This document shows, piece by piece, positions 18,005-26,769 of a stretch of DNA of 64,000 nt. Each line of letters starts with the position of its first letter. Position 1 is the first letter of the stretch. Source of the DNA: Oscillospiraceae bacterium (GTDB taxonomy: Bacteria > Bacillota > Clostridia > Oscillospirales > Acutalibacteraceae); assembly GCA_015066625.1 (NCBI GenBank), contig SVOC01000001.1, positions 62,001 through 126,000 on the forward strand, read 5' to 3'. The notes below the pieces were generated by a model. It saw nothing but the letters and a program-made list of their open reading frames with translations, was not told the origin of the DNA and searched no databases. The translations under genes were made by a program, and so were the position numbers.

Positions 18005-18161
18005 CATAATATTATCACCTATGCTGTACCGAAAAACGGACACTTTGCCGATTTCCACCGATTTCGGTTGTTTTGGGCATAAAAAATCCGTTTTCAAGGG
18101 TTTGGGCGGCGTTATTTTATCCGCAGTTTACGGCAGAGGGTATAGCACAGGCTTTGGAATG

Positions 18162-18190
18162 TTGACATTAAAATATTAGTATGCTATCAT
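18162..18190 (+). promoter_or_regulatory. promoter of the CNNM/CBS protein gene
   Basis: TTGACA (18162-18167), 17-base spacer, TATCAT (18185-18190); AAAGGAG follows at 18213-18219. The 18005-18161 stretch between the divergent promoters shows no recognisable gene. Confidence 0.75.
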
Positions 18191-18229
18191 TAGAATGATA
18201 TTTTAAAATTTGAAAGGAGCTAATCCTGA

Positions 18230-19636
18230 ATGGATGACCCCGGACCTGTGATTCAGCTTGCGGCAGCGGCTGATGTGTCAGCAGACCCTCTTTCTATCGT
18301 ACTGAAAGTTCTGCTTTTGTTTGTGCTTATCATTGTGAATGCATTTTTTGCAATGAGTGAAATTGCAATTATTTCGCTTAATGATACAAAGATGCAGCGC
18401 CTTGCGGAAGAAGGCAACAAAAAGGCAAAGCAAATCGTTAAGCTTACAGAAAATTCGAGCAGATTTCTTTCGACAATTCAGATCGGAGTTACTCTTGCAG
18501 GCTTCCTGACTTCGGCTTCGGCATCACAGAACTTTGCCGAAATGCTGACGGATGCACTGATGAAAACTCCCGTTTCACAAATCGGTTACAGTGTTATAAA
18601 CGGTGTATCGGTTGTGCTTATCACAATTATCACATCTTATTTTTCACTTGTTCTCGGTGAACTTGCACCCAAAAGAATCGGCATGCAGATTCCCGAAAAG
18701 GTAGCCTTCAAAGTCGTTGGAATTCTTTCCTTTGTTGCGGCGGCAACCAAGCCTTTTGTTAAGGTGCTTGCACTTTCAACAAACGCAATTGTTCGTCTTT
18801 TCGGCTTTGACCCCAACGCAGACGAAGAAGAGGTTACGGAAGAAGAAATCCGCCTTATGGTTGATGTAGGCGGCGAAAAAGGCGTTATCGAAGATGCCCA
18901 GAAGGAAATGATTGACAATATCTTTGAATTTGACGACCTTGATGCAGGCGATATTATGACCCACCGAACGGAAATGACCGCAATCGAAGTTACCCGTTCA
19001 CTTGAAGAGGTTGCGGAGCTTGCAATTGAAAACGGATATTCGAGAATTCCTGTTTACGAGGATGATCCCGACAGCATTGTAGGTGTTCTCTATGCAAAGG
19101 ATCTTCTCAAATATGTAGGCCATTCAATTCCTGCCGACCTTACCATCGACAAGGTTATGAGAAAAACTCTCTATGTGCCCGAAACCCAGAGCTGCGGAGA
19201 TCTTTTCAAGGCAATGAACGAGAGCAGAACTCAGTTTGCAATCGTTGTTGACGAATACGGCGGCACTGCGGGTATTGTTACTCTTGAAGATGTTCTTGAA
19301 TCAATCGTAGGCAATATTCAGGATGAATATGACGACGAGGAAGAAGAAATCAAAAAAATCAATGAAACAACATTCACCGTCGAAGGCACAACGGATATTG
19401 ATGAAATCGATGAGCTTGTAGGTACAGACCTGCCAGAAGGCGATTATGACACATTGGGCGGATTCGTTATCAGCCTGTTGGGTTATCTTCCGTCAGAAGT
19501 GGGCGAAGAACCCATTGTGGCGGAATACAAGAATCTCCGTTTCACTGTTCTTTCAATTGATGAACGCCGTATAGACGAAATAAAGGTTGAAATTCTCCCT
19601 GAACCCGAAAAATCGGAAGACGAGGATGAAGATTGA
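18230..19636 (+). CDS. hemolysin/CorC family membrane protein (CNNM plus CBS pair)
   Basis: A 468-residue protein of the HlyC/CorC (CNNM) family, linked to magnesium or other divalent-cation transport. The N-terminal CNNM domain (about 20-200) has about four membrane segments, including a hydrophobic helix ending AFFAMSEIAIISLN and ITSYFSLVLGELAPKRIG. A CBS pair spans about 220-345 (HRTEMTAI..., SRIPVYEDDPDSIVGVLYAKDLL, FAIVVDEYGGTAGIVTLEDVLE). The CorC/HlyC C-terminal domain follows (about 365-455), with a very acidic tail (SEDEDED). It has its own promoter and is probably monocistronic. Confidence 0.93.
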   Translation: MDDPGPVIQLAAAADVSADPLSIVLKVLLLFVLIIVNAFFAMSEIAIISLNDTKMQRLAEEGNKKAKQIVKLTENSSRFLSTIQIGVTLAGFLTSASASQNFAEMLTDALMKTPVSQIGYSVINGVSVVLITIITSYFSLVLGELAPKRIGMQIPEKVAFKVVGILSFVAAATKPFVKVLALSTNAIVRLFGFDPNADEEEVTEEEIRLMVDVGGEKGVIEDAQKEMIDNIFEFDDLDAGDIMTHRTEMTAIEVTRSLEEVAELAIENGYSRIPVYEDDPDSIVGVLYAKDLLKYVGHSIPADLTIDKVMRKTLYVPETQSCGDLFKAMNESRTQFAIVVDEYGGTAGIVTLEDVLESIVGNIQDEYDDEEEEIKKINETTFTVEGTTDIDEIDELVGTDLPEGDYDTLGGFVISLLGYLPSEVGEEPIVAEYKNLRFTVLSIDERRIDEIKVEILPEPEKSEDEDED

Positions 19637-19641
19637 TATTC

Positions 19642-19670
19642 AACGGGTTGCAGAGCATCTGTAACCCGTT
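19642..19670 (+). terminator. hairpin, probable weak terminator
   Basis: AACGGGTTGCAGA pairs with TCTGTAACCCGTT around a GCA loop, a 13-bp hairpin with one G-U pair. The downstream tract (ATGTTGTTATTT) is only moderately T-rich, so termination may be partial before the hexosaminidase gene. Confidence 0.6.
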
Positions 19671-19696
19671 ATGTTGTTATTTAATGAGGGATAAAA

Positions 19697-21106
19697 ATGA
19701 AAAGAATTAATGTAATTCCCATGCCCAACAAGGTTGAATTCCTTGACGGTGAAGCAGTTGTAAACGCTGAAATGCTTACTGTATCCGTTGACGGTTCACT
19801 GGGTGATGAGGAGTATATTCTGACCGTTGACCAAAGCGGAGCAAAACTTACCGGCGGTTCGGAAAAGGCTGTTTTCTACGGCAAGCAGACTCTCCGTCAG
19901 CTGGGAACACACTGCCCTTGCGTCAGAATCGAAGACAAGCCCGCATTTCCTTACAGAGGTTTTATGCTTGATACGGTGCGCCATATTTTTACCGTTGAGG
20001 ATATTAAAAAACTGGTTGATGCAGCGGCAAGCGTTAAAATGAATGTTATGCACTGGCATCTCACCGATGACCAGGGCTTCCGCATATATTCCGCACGCAG
20101 ACCCGAAGCCACTCTTAAAGGCTCAACAAGAAAAAGCTCCGATTTTGGCAGACTTGAAGAATCGGGCGAATATGGCGGATACTTCACTCCCGAAGAAATG
20201 AGGGAAGTTGTTGATTACTGCAGTGAAAGATATATCACCGTTATCCCTGAAATGGATATGCCCGGTCATACGTCTGCACTCCTTCATGCATACCCTCAGC
20301 TTTCCTGCAAGGGTGAGGCGGTAGAAGTCAAAACCTCTCAGGGCATTTATGAGGATATTCTCTGCGCAGGCAAGGATGAAACCTTTGAGGTTGTGTTCGA
20401 TATCCTTTCGGATATTCTTGAAATATTCCCGTCGGAATATATCCATATCGGCGGCGACGAAGCTCCCAAAACCCGTTGGAAGGAGTGCCCCCACTGTCAG
20501 CAGCGTATGAAAAAAGAGGGGCTCAAAGACGAAGAAACTCTTCAGGGCTGGTTTACAAATCAGGTTGTTGAATTCCTTAAATCAAAAGGAAGAAAGGCGA
20601 TTGTCTGGAATGAAAGCCTCCGCAGCGGAGTTGTTGACAGAAGCGTGACCGCACAGATGTGGATGGATAAGAAAAAGCATTCCGTGAAGTTTGCCAACGA
20701 AGGCGGAGTTATGATTAATTCCGATTTCTTCCATTATTACTGCGACTATCCTTACTCCATGACACCGCTTATAAAAACATATAGCTACAACCCCGTTGAC
20801 AGAAAGATCAAGGATAAAAGCACTGTTGCAGGTGTTGAAGCACCCATCTGGACAGAGTATATCAACAATTTTGAGTATCTCTGCCGTATGTTCTTTCCCA
20901 GAGCTACTGCGGTTGCGGAAACGGGCTGGACATACAGGGAAAACAAAGATGCGGCGGATTTCCAGCGCAGATTGGGAAGCTATAAAAAGATTCTTGATGA
21001 AATCGGCATAACTCCCGCACCCGAAGAAGACTGGAATCCTTCTGTATTTGACAGAGTTACAAAAACCGTGTATTTCTTCACGGGTCTGCTCAAGAGAAAA
21101 AATTAA
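19697..21106 (+). CDS. family 20 beta-N-acetylhexosaminidase, cytosolic
   Basis: A 469-residue glycoside hydrolase of family 20, which releases terminal N-acetylglucosamine or N-acetylgalactosamine by substrate-assisted catalysis. The N-terminal 75 residues form the GH20b-like domain; the barrel starts at PYRGFMLDTVRHIF. Catalytic D254-E255 lie in YIHIGGDEAPKTRW; MHWHLTDDQGFR and ETGWTYRENK are also family segments. There is no signal peptide, so the enzyme should act on imported oligosaccharides in the cytoplasm. Residues after the DE pair contain an extra CPHCQQRM cysteine pair. A GAGGGAT site precedes the ATG. Confidence 0.92.
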   Translation: MKRINVIPMPNKVEFLDGEAVVNAEMLTVSVDGSLGDEEYILTVDQSGAKLTGGSEKAVFYGKQTLRQLGTHCPCVRIEDKPAFPYRGFMLDTVRHIFTVEDIKKLVDAAASVKMNVMHWHLTDDQGFRIYSARRPEATLKGSTRKSSDFGRLEESGEYGGYFTPEEMREVVDYCSERYITVIPEMDMPGHTSALLHAYPQLSCKGEAVEVKTSQGIYEDILCAGKDETFEVVFDILSDILEIFPSEYIHIGGDEAPKTRWKECPHCQQRMKKEGLKDEETLQGWFTNQVVEFLKSKGRKAIVWNESLRSGVVDRSVTAQMWMDKKKHSVKFANEGGVMINSDFFHYYCDYPYSMTPLIKTYSYNPVDRKIKDKSTVAGVEAPIWTEYINNFEYLCRMFFPRATAVAETGWTYRENKDAADFQRRLGSYKKILDEIGITPAPEEDWNPSVFDRVTKTVYFFTGLLKRKN

Positions 21107-21179
21107 CAGTTTGTTCACAAATGCGGCAAAGGGGAAAACGCAAAAAACATCGTATTGAGTTATTGAAGGGGTGATAAGG

Positions 21180-22193
21180 ATGAATACTATCAGAAAAAAA
21201 GCCTGTGAAAACGAGCACAAGGTTTTGTCTGAACGTGCTGCGTTTGCAGACAGCAGTAAAGGAAGACTGCGTCCCGAAGAAGAATGTCCAATAAGAACCG
21301 TTTATCAGCGGGACAGGGACAGAATAATTCATTGCAGTGCCTTCCGCAGACTCAAACACAAAACCCAGGTTTTCTTATCTCCCGAGGGTGACCATTACCG
21401 TACACGTCTTACCCATACCCTTGAGGTTTCACAGATTGCAAGAACGATTTCATCCGCACTTATGCTTAACTGTGATCTGACTGAGGCAATTGCTTTGGGT
21501 CACGATCTGGGGCATACTCCTTTCGGTCATGCAGGCGAAAGAGCGCTCAACGATGTTTGCCCCAGCGGCTTCAAACATTATTCCCAGAGTATGCGCGTTG
21601 TTGATGTGCTTGAAAAAGACGGCAAGGGTCTTAACCTGACCTATGAGGTGCGCAACGGAATCGAACGCCATACCAACGGCGAGCAAGCGGCAACTCTTGA
21701 GGGCAGAATAGTCCGCATTGCAGACAGAATCGCTTATATCAATCACGATATTGACGATGCCATTGTTGCGGGAATTATGGGCGAAGGAGATATTCCCCTT
21801 GCAATCCGTCACGAGTTGGGTGGCACAAAGAGTGCAAGGATAAATACTCTTGTGCTCAGCTGTATCGAAAACAGTGAAGAAGATATTCTTCTTGAAAAAG
21901 GTATCCGGGAGGCTTTTGACGAGCTTCATACGTTTATGTTTGCCAAGGTTTACACAAACCCTGCCTGCAAAAGTGAAGAAAAAAAGGCTGTGAATATGAT
22001 TCAGCAGCTTTATTATCATTTTGCAAAAAAGCTCGAAAATCTTCCGCCTCAGTTCAGAGGTATTGCAGAGAGAGACGGCATAGGCACTGCCGCTTGCGAT
22101 TTTATTGCAGGGATGACAGACAGATACGCCGTCAGAGTTTTTGAAGGGCTTTACATTCCTCAGGCCTGGAGCAAAACCGACGATTGGTTTTAA
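21180..22193 (+). CDS. dgt: deoxyguanosinetriphosphate triphosphohydrolase-like protein
   Basis: A 337-residue HD-domain dNTPase that would hydrolyse dGTP or other dNTPs to nucleoside and triphosphate. Metal ligands are visible in YRTRLTHTLEVSQIAR (about 75-90) and GHDLGHTPFGHAGERAL (about 107-123), with a further aspartate in RIADRIAYINHDIDD. Length matches the short bacterial type rather than E. coli Dgt. GTG at 21171 is possible, but the ATG at 21180 is better spaced from GAAGGGG. It leads a dgt-dnaG-rpoD cluster seen in other Clostridia, linking nucleotide control with priming. Confidence 0.92.
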   Translation: MNTIRKKACENEHKVLSERAAFADSSKGRLRPEEECPIRTVYQRDRDRIIHCSAFRRLKHKTQVFLSPEGDHYRTRLTHTLEVSQIARTISSALMLNCDLTEAIALGHDLGHTPFGHAGERALNDVCPSGFKHYSQSMRVVDVLEKDGKGLNLTYEVRNGIERHTNGEQAATLEGRIVRIADRIAYINHDIDDAIVAGIMGEGDIPLAIRHELGGTKSARINTLVLSCIENSEEDILLEKGIREAFDELHTFMFAKVYTNPACKSEEKKAVNMIQQLYYHFAKKLENLPPQFRGIAERDGIGTAACDFIAGMTDRYAVRVFEGLYIPQAWSKTDDWF

Positions 22194-22226
22194 TTCTTGA
22201 CAAAATTTACGGAAAGGAGGCTGCAT

Positions 22227-23975
22227 ATGAGGATAAATGAAAGATTTATTCAGGAATTGCAGGATAAGGTTGATATTGAATCTGTAATTTCCTCAAGCAT
22301 AAGTCTTAAACGCAGAGGCAAAACACTTGTGGGTCTTTGTCCGTTTCACAATGAAAAAACCCCCTCATTCACCGTTTATCCCGAAAGCAACTCCTTTTAC
22401 TGTTTCGGCTGCGGTGCAGGGGGAGATGTGATTTCTTTTGTGCGCCGTATGGAAAATCTTGACTATATTGAGGCAGTCAAGGCTGTGGCACAGATGGCAG
22501 GTGTTTCAATGCCCGAAGACGGATATGACGATACTCTGTCAAAGCAAAGACTCCGCCTGCTTAACGCAAACAGAGAAGCGGCAAGGTTTTATCACGAATG
22601 TCTGATGAAACCCGAAAACCGCAAGGCACTTGACTATTTTCTCAAAAGAGGTCTTGATATAAATATAATCCGCCGTTTCGGTCTGGGCTATGCTCCCGAC
22701 GATTGGTGCGAGCTTATAAATTACCTTAAGGCAAAGGGCTTTACCGAGCAGGAGCTTGTTCACGCAAACCTTGCAAGACGCTCTGATAAAAACGGCAGAG
22801 CCAATTACTACGATAATTTCAGAAACAGGGTTATGTTCCCCATAATTGACCTGCGGGGCAATGTTATTGCCTTCGGCGGCAGAGTTATGGATGATTCGAA
22901 GCCCAAATACATAAATACTTCCGATACACTTGTTTATAAGAAAAGCAACGGTGTTTTCGGTCTTAATCTTGCAAAGAATGCCAACGACAACAAGCTTATT
23001 CTTGTTGAAGGTTATATGGATGTTATTGCCCTTCATCAGGCAGGCTTCACAAATGCAATTGCCTGTCTGGGCACTGCATTCACAAATGAGCAGGCAAACC
23101 TGCTTTCACGCTATGCGGATGAGGTTATTATCTGCTACGATAACGACGGTGCAGGCAGGACGGCAACCGCAAGGGCACTGGGAGTGCTCAATAAGACGGG
23201 GCTTAAACTGCGGGTTGTGCAGATGTCGGGCGGTAAGGATGCTGACGAAATTATCCGTACCCACGGCAGAGAAAGATTTGCGGATTTGCTTAAATCCGCC
23301 GCAGGCACAACGGAATATAAGCTCCTTGAAGTGCGCACGAAAACAGACCTTTCAACCGATGACGGCAAGGTGGAATTCCTTATGGCGGCATCGGAAATTC
23401 TGGCGGCGTGCAGTATAGTTGAACGTGATATTTATTCCACACGCCTGTCAAATGAGCTTGGAGTCAGTGCGGATAGCATCAAGGCACAGATAAGAATGGC
23501 GGAGGGTAAGCTGAAGCGCATTGCGGAATCGAAAAAACGGCAGGAAACCGAGGCGATGCTTGCCAAAAGCTTTGAGGATAAGAATAATCCCGAAAGGGCA
23601 TCAAATCTCAGGGCGGCAAAAGCGGAGGAAACACTGATTGCTTCCTTTATGCGCAACCCCGATTTTTATAATAAACTGAAAGAGCAGATAACCCCGTCGG
23701 ATTATGTAACCGCATTCAACCGCAGAGTTTTTGAATGTCTTTCAAAGGCACTTGAAAACGGAATTGAGCCGAATCTCAGCATTTTTTCGTCGGATTTTAC
23801 TCCGGAAGAAATGGATTCGGTAACAAGAATATTCCACCTGTCCTCAAGTCTGAGCAATACTCTCAGGGAATGTGAGGACTGCATAAAGGTTCTTAAAGAA
23901 AATTCGGCACCGCCCGTGAAGGATACATCTTCCATGAGCGACGAAGAATTTCTCAAATTGTTCAAGAAAAAATAA
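22227..23975 (+). CDS. dnaG: DNA primase
   Basis: A 582-residue primase. The N-terminal zinc finger has C38, H41, C59 and C62 (CPFHNEKTPSF...FYCFGCGAGGD). The catalytic core includes the RFGLGYAPDDW segment and the TOPRIM motifs LVEGYMDVIALHQAG (about 255) and ICYDNDGAGRTA. The C-terminal part (about 450-582) is the helical DnaB-interacting domain. The ATG at 22227 is preceded by AAAGGAGG; a frame from 22197 would add a non-family extension. It lies between dgt and rpoD with gaps of 33 and 25 bases. Confidence 0.96.
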   Translation: MRINERFIQELQDKVDIESVISSSISLKRRGKTLVGLCPFHNEKTPSFTVYPESNSFYCFGCGAGGDVISFVRRMENLDYIEAVKAVAQMAGVSMPEDGYDDTLSKQRLRLLNANREAARFYHECLMKPENRKALDYFLKRGLDINIIRRFGLGYAPDDWCELINYLKAKGFTEQELVHANLARRSDKNGRANYYDNFRNRVMFPIIDLRGNVIAFGGRVMDDSKPKYINTSDTLVYKKSNGVFGLNLAKNANDNKLILVEGYMDVIALHQAGFTNAIACLGTAFTNEQANLLSRYADEVIICYDNDGAGRTATARALGVLNKTGLKLRVVQMSGGKDADEIIRTHGRERFADLLKSAAGTTEYKLLEVRTKTDLSTDDGKVEFLMAASEILAACSIVERDIYSTRLSNELGVSADSIKAQIRMAEGKLKRIAESKKRQETEAMLAKSFEDKNNPERASNLRAAKAEETLIASFMRNPDFYNKLKEQITPSDYVTAFNRRVFECLSKALENGIEPNLSIFSSDFTPEEMDSVTRIFHLSSSLSNTLRECEDCIKVLKENSAPPVKDTSSMSDEEFLKLFKKK

Positions 23976-24000
23976 AAATATATTTTAGGATGTGAGATTT

Positions 24001-25086
24001 ATGGAAGGAACAGAAAAGAAGACCCCTTTCAAAACGCTGGTTGAAAAGGGCAAAGCGGCAGGTAAGCTTACAACTCAGGAAATCGATTCAGCCATTGTCG
24101 AAATGGACCTTGATATTGAAGATCTTGATAAGCTTTACGAAACACTTGAAGCAAACAACGTTGAGGTTGTTGACGACCTTTCAAGTGCCGCACTTGAAAA
24201 CTTTGACGTTGATATCCCCAAGGCTCTTGATATCGGCGGCGGAGACGACAAGGCTATGGCAGTGGATGACCCCGTCAAGGTTTACCTCAAAGAGATCGGC
24301 AGAGTGCCTCTGCTTACTCCCGAGGAAGAAATTGAGCTTGCAATCCGTATTGCGGATGATGACCAGAAGGCAAAGAAGCGTCTTGCGGAAGCAAACCTCC
24401 GCCTTGTTGTAAGCATCGCCAAGAGATATGTAGGCAGAGGCATGCAGTTTCTTGACCTTATTCAGGAAGGCAACCTGGGTCTTATTAAGGCTGTTGATAA
24501 GTTCGATTACACCAAGGGCTTCAAGTTCTCAACCTATGCAACCTGGTGGATAAGACAGGCTATTACAAGAGCCATTGCCGACCAGGCAAGAACTATCCGT
24601 ATTCCCGTTCATATGGTTGAAACCATCAATAAGGTAAAAAAGACAAACAGCCAGCTTCTTCATAAGAACGGCAGAGACCCTTCAGCAGAAGAAATTGCCG
24701 CTGAGCTTGGTATGCCTGTTGATAAGGTAAGAGAGATTCTCAGAGTGGCACAGGAGCCTGTTTCACTTGAAACACCCATCGGTGAAGAAGAGGACAGCCA
24801 TCTCGGCGACTTCATCCCCGATGACGATGCTCCCGCACCGGCAGACGCAGCTTCAATGCTCCTTCTCAAAGAGCAGCTCAACGATGTTCTTAAAACCCTC
24901 ACACCCAGAGAGGCAAAGGTGCTTGCACTTCGCTTCGGTCTTGAAGACGGACATCCCCATACCCTTGAAGAGGTAGGCAGTGAATTCGGCGTTACCCGTG
25001 AGCGTATCCGCCAGATTGAGGCAAAGGCTCTCCGTAAGCTCCGTCATCCCAGCAGAAGCAAAAAACTGAGAGATTTTATTGATTGA
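24001..25086 (+). CDS. rpoD: RNA polymerase primary sigma factor
   Basis: A 361-residue housekeeping sigma factor (SigA/RpoD). A short region 1.1 (about 1-80) is followed by region 1.2 ([18 protein letters not shown]), region 2 with the -10 recognition helices ([56 protein letters not shown]), region 3 and region 4 ([33 protein letters not shown]), the -35 recognition helix. The ATG at 24001 with AGGATG upstream is preferred over a GTG at 23992. The TTGACA/TATAAT promoters throughout this window are what this protein should recognise. Confidence 0.97.
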   Translation: MEGTEKKTPFKTLVEKGKAAGKLTTQEIDSAIVEMDLDIEDLDKLYETLEANNVEVVDDLSSAALENFDVDIPKALDIGGGDDKAMAVDDPVKVYLKEIGRVPLLTPEEEIELAIRIADDDQKAKKRLAEANLRLVVSIAKRYVGRGMQFLDLIQEGNLGLIKAVDKFDYTKGFKFSTYATWWIRQAITRAIADQARTIRIPVHMVETINKVKKTNSQLLHKNGRDPSAEEIAAELGMPVDKVREILRVAQEPVSLETPIGEEEDSHLGDFIPDDDAPAPADAASMLLLKEQLNDVLKTLTPREAKVLALRFGLEDGHPHTLEEVGSEFGVTRERIRQIEAKALRKLRHPSRSKKLRDFID

Positions 25087-25094
25087 TAGAACAG

Positions 25095-25129
25095 ACAAGC
25101 CGTCGGCGAAAGCCGGCGGCTTGTTTTTT
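25095..25129 (+). terminator. terminator of the dgt-dnaG-rpoD operon
   Basis: A 13-bp stem (ACAAGCCGTCGGC with GCCGGCGGCTTGT, one G-U pair) closed by a GAAA tetraloop and followed by a run of T residues. Confidence 0.93.
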
Positions 25130-25165
25130 GTAACCGAATTGTAATATTGGTTACCTTTTTGTAAC

Positions 25166-25194
25166 TTGAAAAATAAGTAATGATTTGGTAAAAT
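25166..25194 (+). promoter_or_regulatory. promoter of the lipoprotein gene
   Basis: TTGAAA (25166-25171), 17-base spacer, TAAAAT (25189-25194). Upstream, GTAACC (25130-25135) and GGTTAC (25149-25154) form an inverted pair, and a third GTAAC (25161-25165) abuts the -35 box, a possible operator. Confidence 0.7.
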
Positions 25195-25208
25195 AAGGAT
25201 GAAGGGAG

Positions 25209-26390
25209 ATGAAGATAATGAAAAAGCTTGCTACCGTAGTCGTATTGATATGTATGTTTGTATGTTTGATTTCCTGCTCAAAGCAAGGTGTTGAAACTCC
25301 CGGTTTAACGGAAAGCACTACGCAGTTACCTGTGGCAGAAGAAGGGCAGAGTCAATCGGAGTCTGTCACGGAAGAAAAAACCGAAGCACAACAGGCTGTA
25401 ATCAAAGGGAAAGAAAAAATAATAATTGATGACGGAACATATCAGTTTGAGATAAATAAGACGAATTTTGAAGATGAAATACCCGAAGATATACTTTTGC
25501 AGTTTGCCAATATGCTTTTAATGGATTTTGGTGTTGAGGATTATTACGGATGGAATACAAGCGGGCAGAATGTTTTTTCGGATGTGAGAAAGAGTAATTT
25601 GGTAATAAGTGGTTGTTATAAAAATTATGATTTTTTGGATGAAGAAACAGATAAAGAAGCCTACGCCATGTTTTTATCCGATGTGGGATTAGAGTATAAT
25701 ATGTACTGTGAGGTTAATACTTTTTCTTTGAAAAAATATAACGACTATCTTAAAGACTTTTTTGGACCTGATGTGAAACAGCTTACCGTTGATGATTTTG
25801 AAACAGGAAAAAGTGCGCTTAAAAAAGGATTTGCGGTTGACGGGGATATAGGAGAATCGGACACAAGATGTTTTTATACGGGTAAGGACGATGTTATACT
25901 TATTCATACTTGTGCAACAGGATTCAGTTGTGTGGGAGAGTATATCTTTGATGTAAAAAAAGACGGTGACGATTATTATGTTTATACTGTCGGAGAGGTT
26001 GAAACACACGGATTGATTGACAATTTTGATGAGTTCCAAAATCAGGCGCTGGATGACCTTATTTACTCAATATACAAAGGAGTATTACCTGCTAAAAAGT
26101 ATAAATTCGGTTGCACTGCCGACGGTGACATATACTTGAAAAGTGTGGATAAAAAATTTATTTTTCCTGAAAACCCCGAATATAATTGTGTGATTGAACA
26201 AAAGGCGGAAATTAAAAATAAAAAGGCAGATTCAGAAAAATTGACAGTAACGGGAACAATTCCAAAAGGTGTGGAAATAGTAAGGCTGCCGCAATATGAA
26301 AGCTATGAACTTGACGGTATGTATTTTGTTGCGTGTGAAGATTATTGCGGATATGTAGATAGCACTTACATAAAAGAAACCGACAGTTGA
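25209..26390 (+). CDS. putative lipoprotein with C-terminal SH3-like segment
   Basis: A 393-residue exported protein. The N-terminus KKLATVVVLICMFVCLISC is a type II signal peptide with an LISC lipobox; the mature cysteine would be C23. A Ser/Thr/Glu-rich linker (about 25-75) follows, then an unknown mixed domain (80-330). The last 50 residues (TVTGTIPKGVEIVR...CGYVDSTYIKETD) resemble a bacterial SH3-type domain. An ATG at 25218 is an alternative start. The gene uses AAA, ATA and TTT far more than its neighbours, suggesting a different history, possibly recent acquisition. It is monocistronic between its own promoter and terminator. Confidence 0.8.
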   Translation: MKIMKKLATVVVLICMFVCLISCSKQGVETPGLTESTTQLPVAEEGQSQSESVTEEKTEAQQAVIKGKEKIIIDDGTYQFEINKTNFEDEIPEDILLQFANMLLMDFGVEDYYGWNTSGQNVFSDVRKSNLVISGCYKNYDFLDEETDKEAYAMFLSDVGLEYNMYCEVNTFSLKKYNDYLKDFFGPDVKQLTVDDFETGKSALKKGFAVDGDIGESDTRCFYTGKDDVILIHTCATGFSCVGEYIFDVKKDGDDYYVYTVGEVETHGLIDNFDEFQNQALDDLIYSIYKGVLPAKKYKFGCTADGDIYLKSVDKKFIFPENPEYNCVIEQKAEIKNKKADSEKLTVTGTIPKGVEIVRLPQYESYELDGMYFVACEDYCGYVDSTYIKETDS

Positions 26391-26393
26391 CAA

Positions 26394-26427
26394 AAAACCG
26401 TGCAGGCTTTGAGCTTGCACGGTTTTA
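26394..26427. terminator. bidirectional terminator
   Basis: AAAACCGTGCA-type and TGCACGGTTTT arms form an 11-bp core extended inward by three or four pairs, followed by TTTTATTTTTT. It lies between the convergent lipoprotein gene and the 26432-26767 gene. Confidence 0.85.
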
Positions 26428-26431
26428 TTTT

Positions 26432-26767
26432 TTAATCTGAAATTATATATCCCACAGGGAAAGGCTCGACCTCGGGGCAGTCTGTAAAAGTTTTCAGCAC
26501 GAGGTAAAATTCAAAATTCCGTTCTTCACGGTGGTTTCGGGTCTGCCAATCGCTCAGGTGCACTCTGCTTTTGAGAAGTGTCAGCAAATCGCCGTTTTCA
26601 TCAGCCATTGACTGTGTGTGCACATAGTCAAAATCGGGCAGACGGAAGGTTTCCGCATAATCCTCGCGGCTGTAACCTTGGGGCAGAGTTGCACCGATAT
26701 CGTTGTCAAGAGTCCAGAAAGCAAGCCGCTTTTTGAATTCTTCTTCACTGAGTATGGGGGAAATCAT
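26432..26767 (-). CDS. hypothetical protein, 111 aa
   Basis: A small soluble protein starting MISPILSEEEFKKRL. It has a central segment rich in aromatic and acidic residues and no signal or membrane segment. I do not recognise a family. The ATG at 26767 lies two bases after the stop of the sugar-kinase-like gene, so it is co-translated with it. A longer frame to 26794 would overlap the kinase and has no advantage. It is the last gene of a three-gene unit (CBM9-like, kinase-like, this). Confidence 0.65.
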   Translation of the reverse strand: MISPILSEEEFKKRLAFWTLDNDIGATLPQGYSREDYAETFRLPDFDYVHTQSMADENGDLLTLLKSRVHLSDWQTRNHREERNFEFYLVLKTFTDCPEVEPFPVGYIISD

Positions 26768-26769
26768 TT

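Noticed and set aside
20582..21220. 212-codon minus-strand frame opposite the hexosaminidase gene
   Set aside because: Its length comes from the codon bias of the plus-strand gene, and the catalytic GH20 frame is unambiguous.
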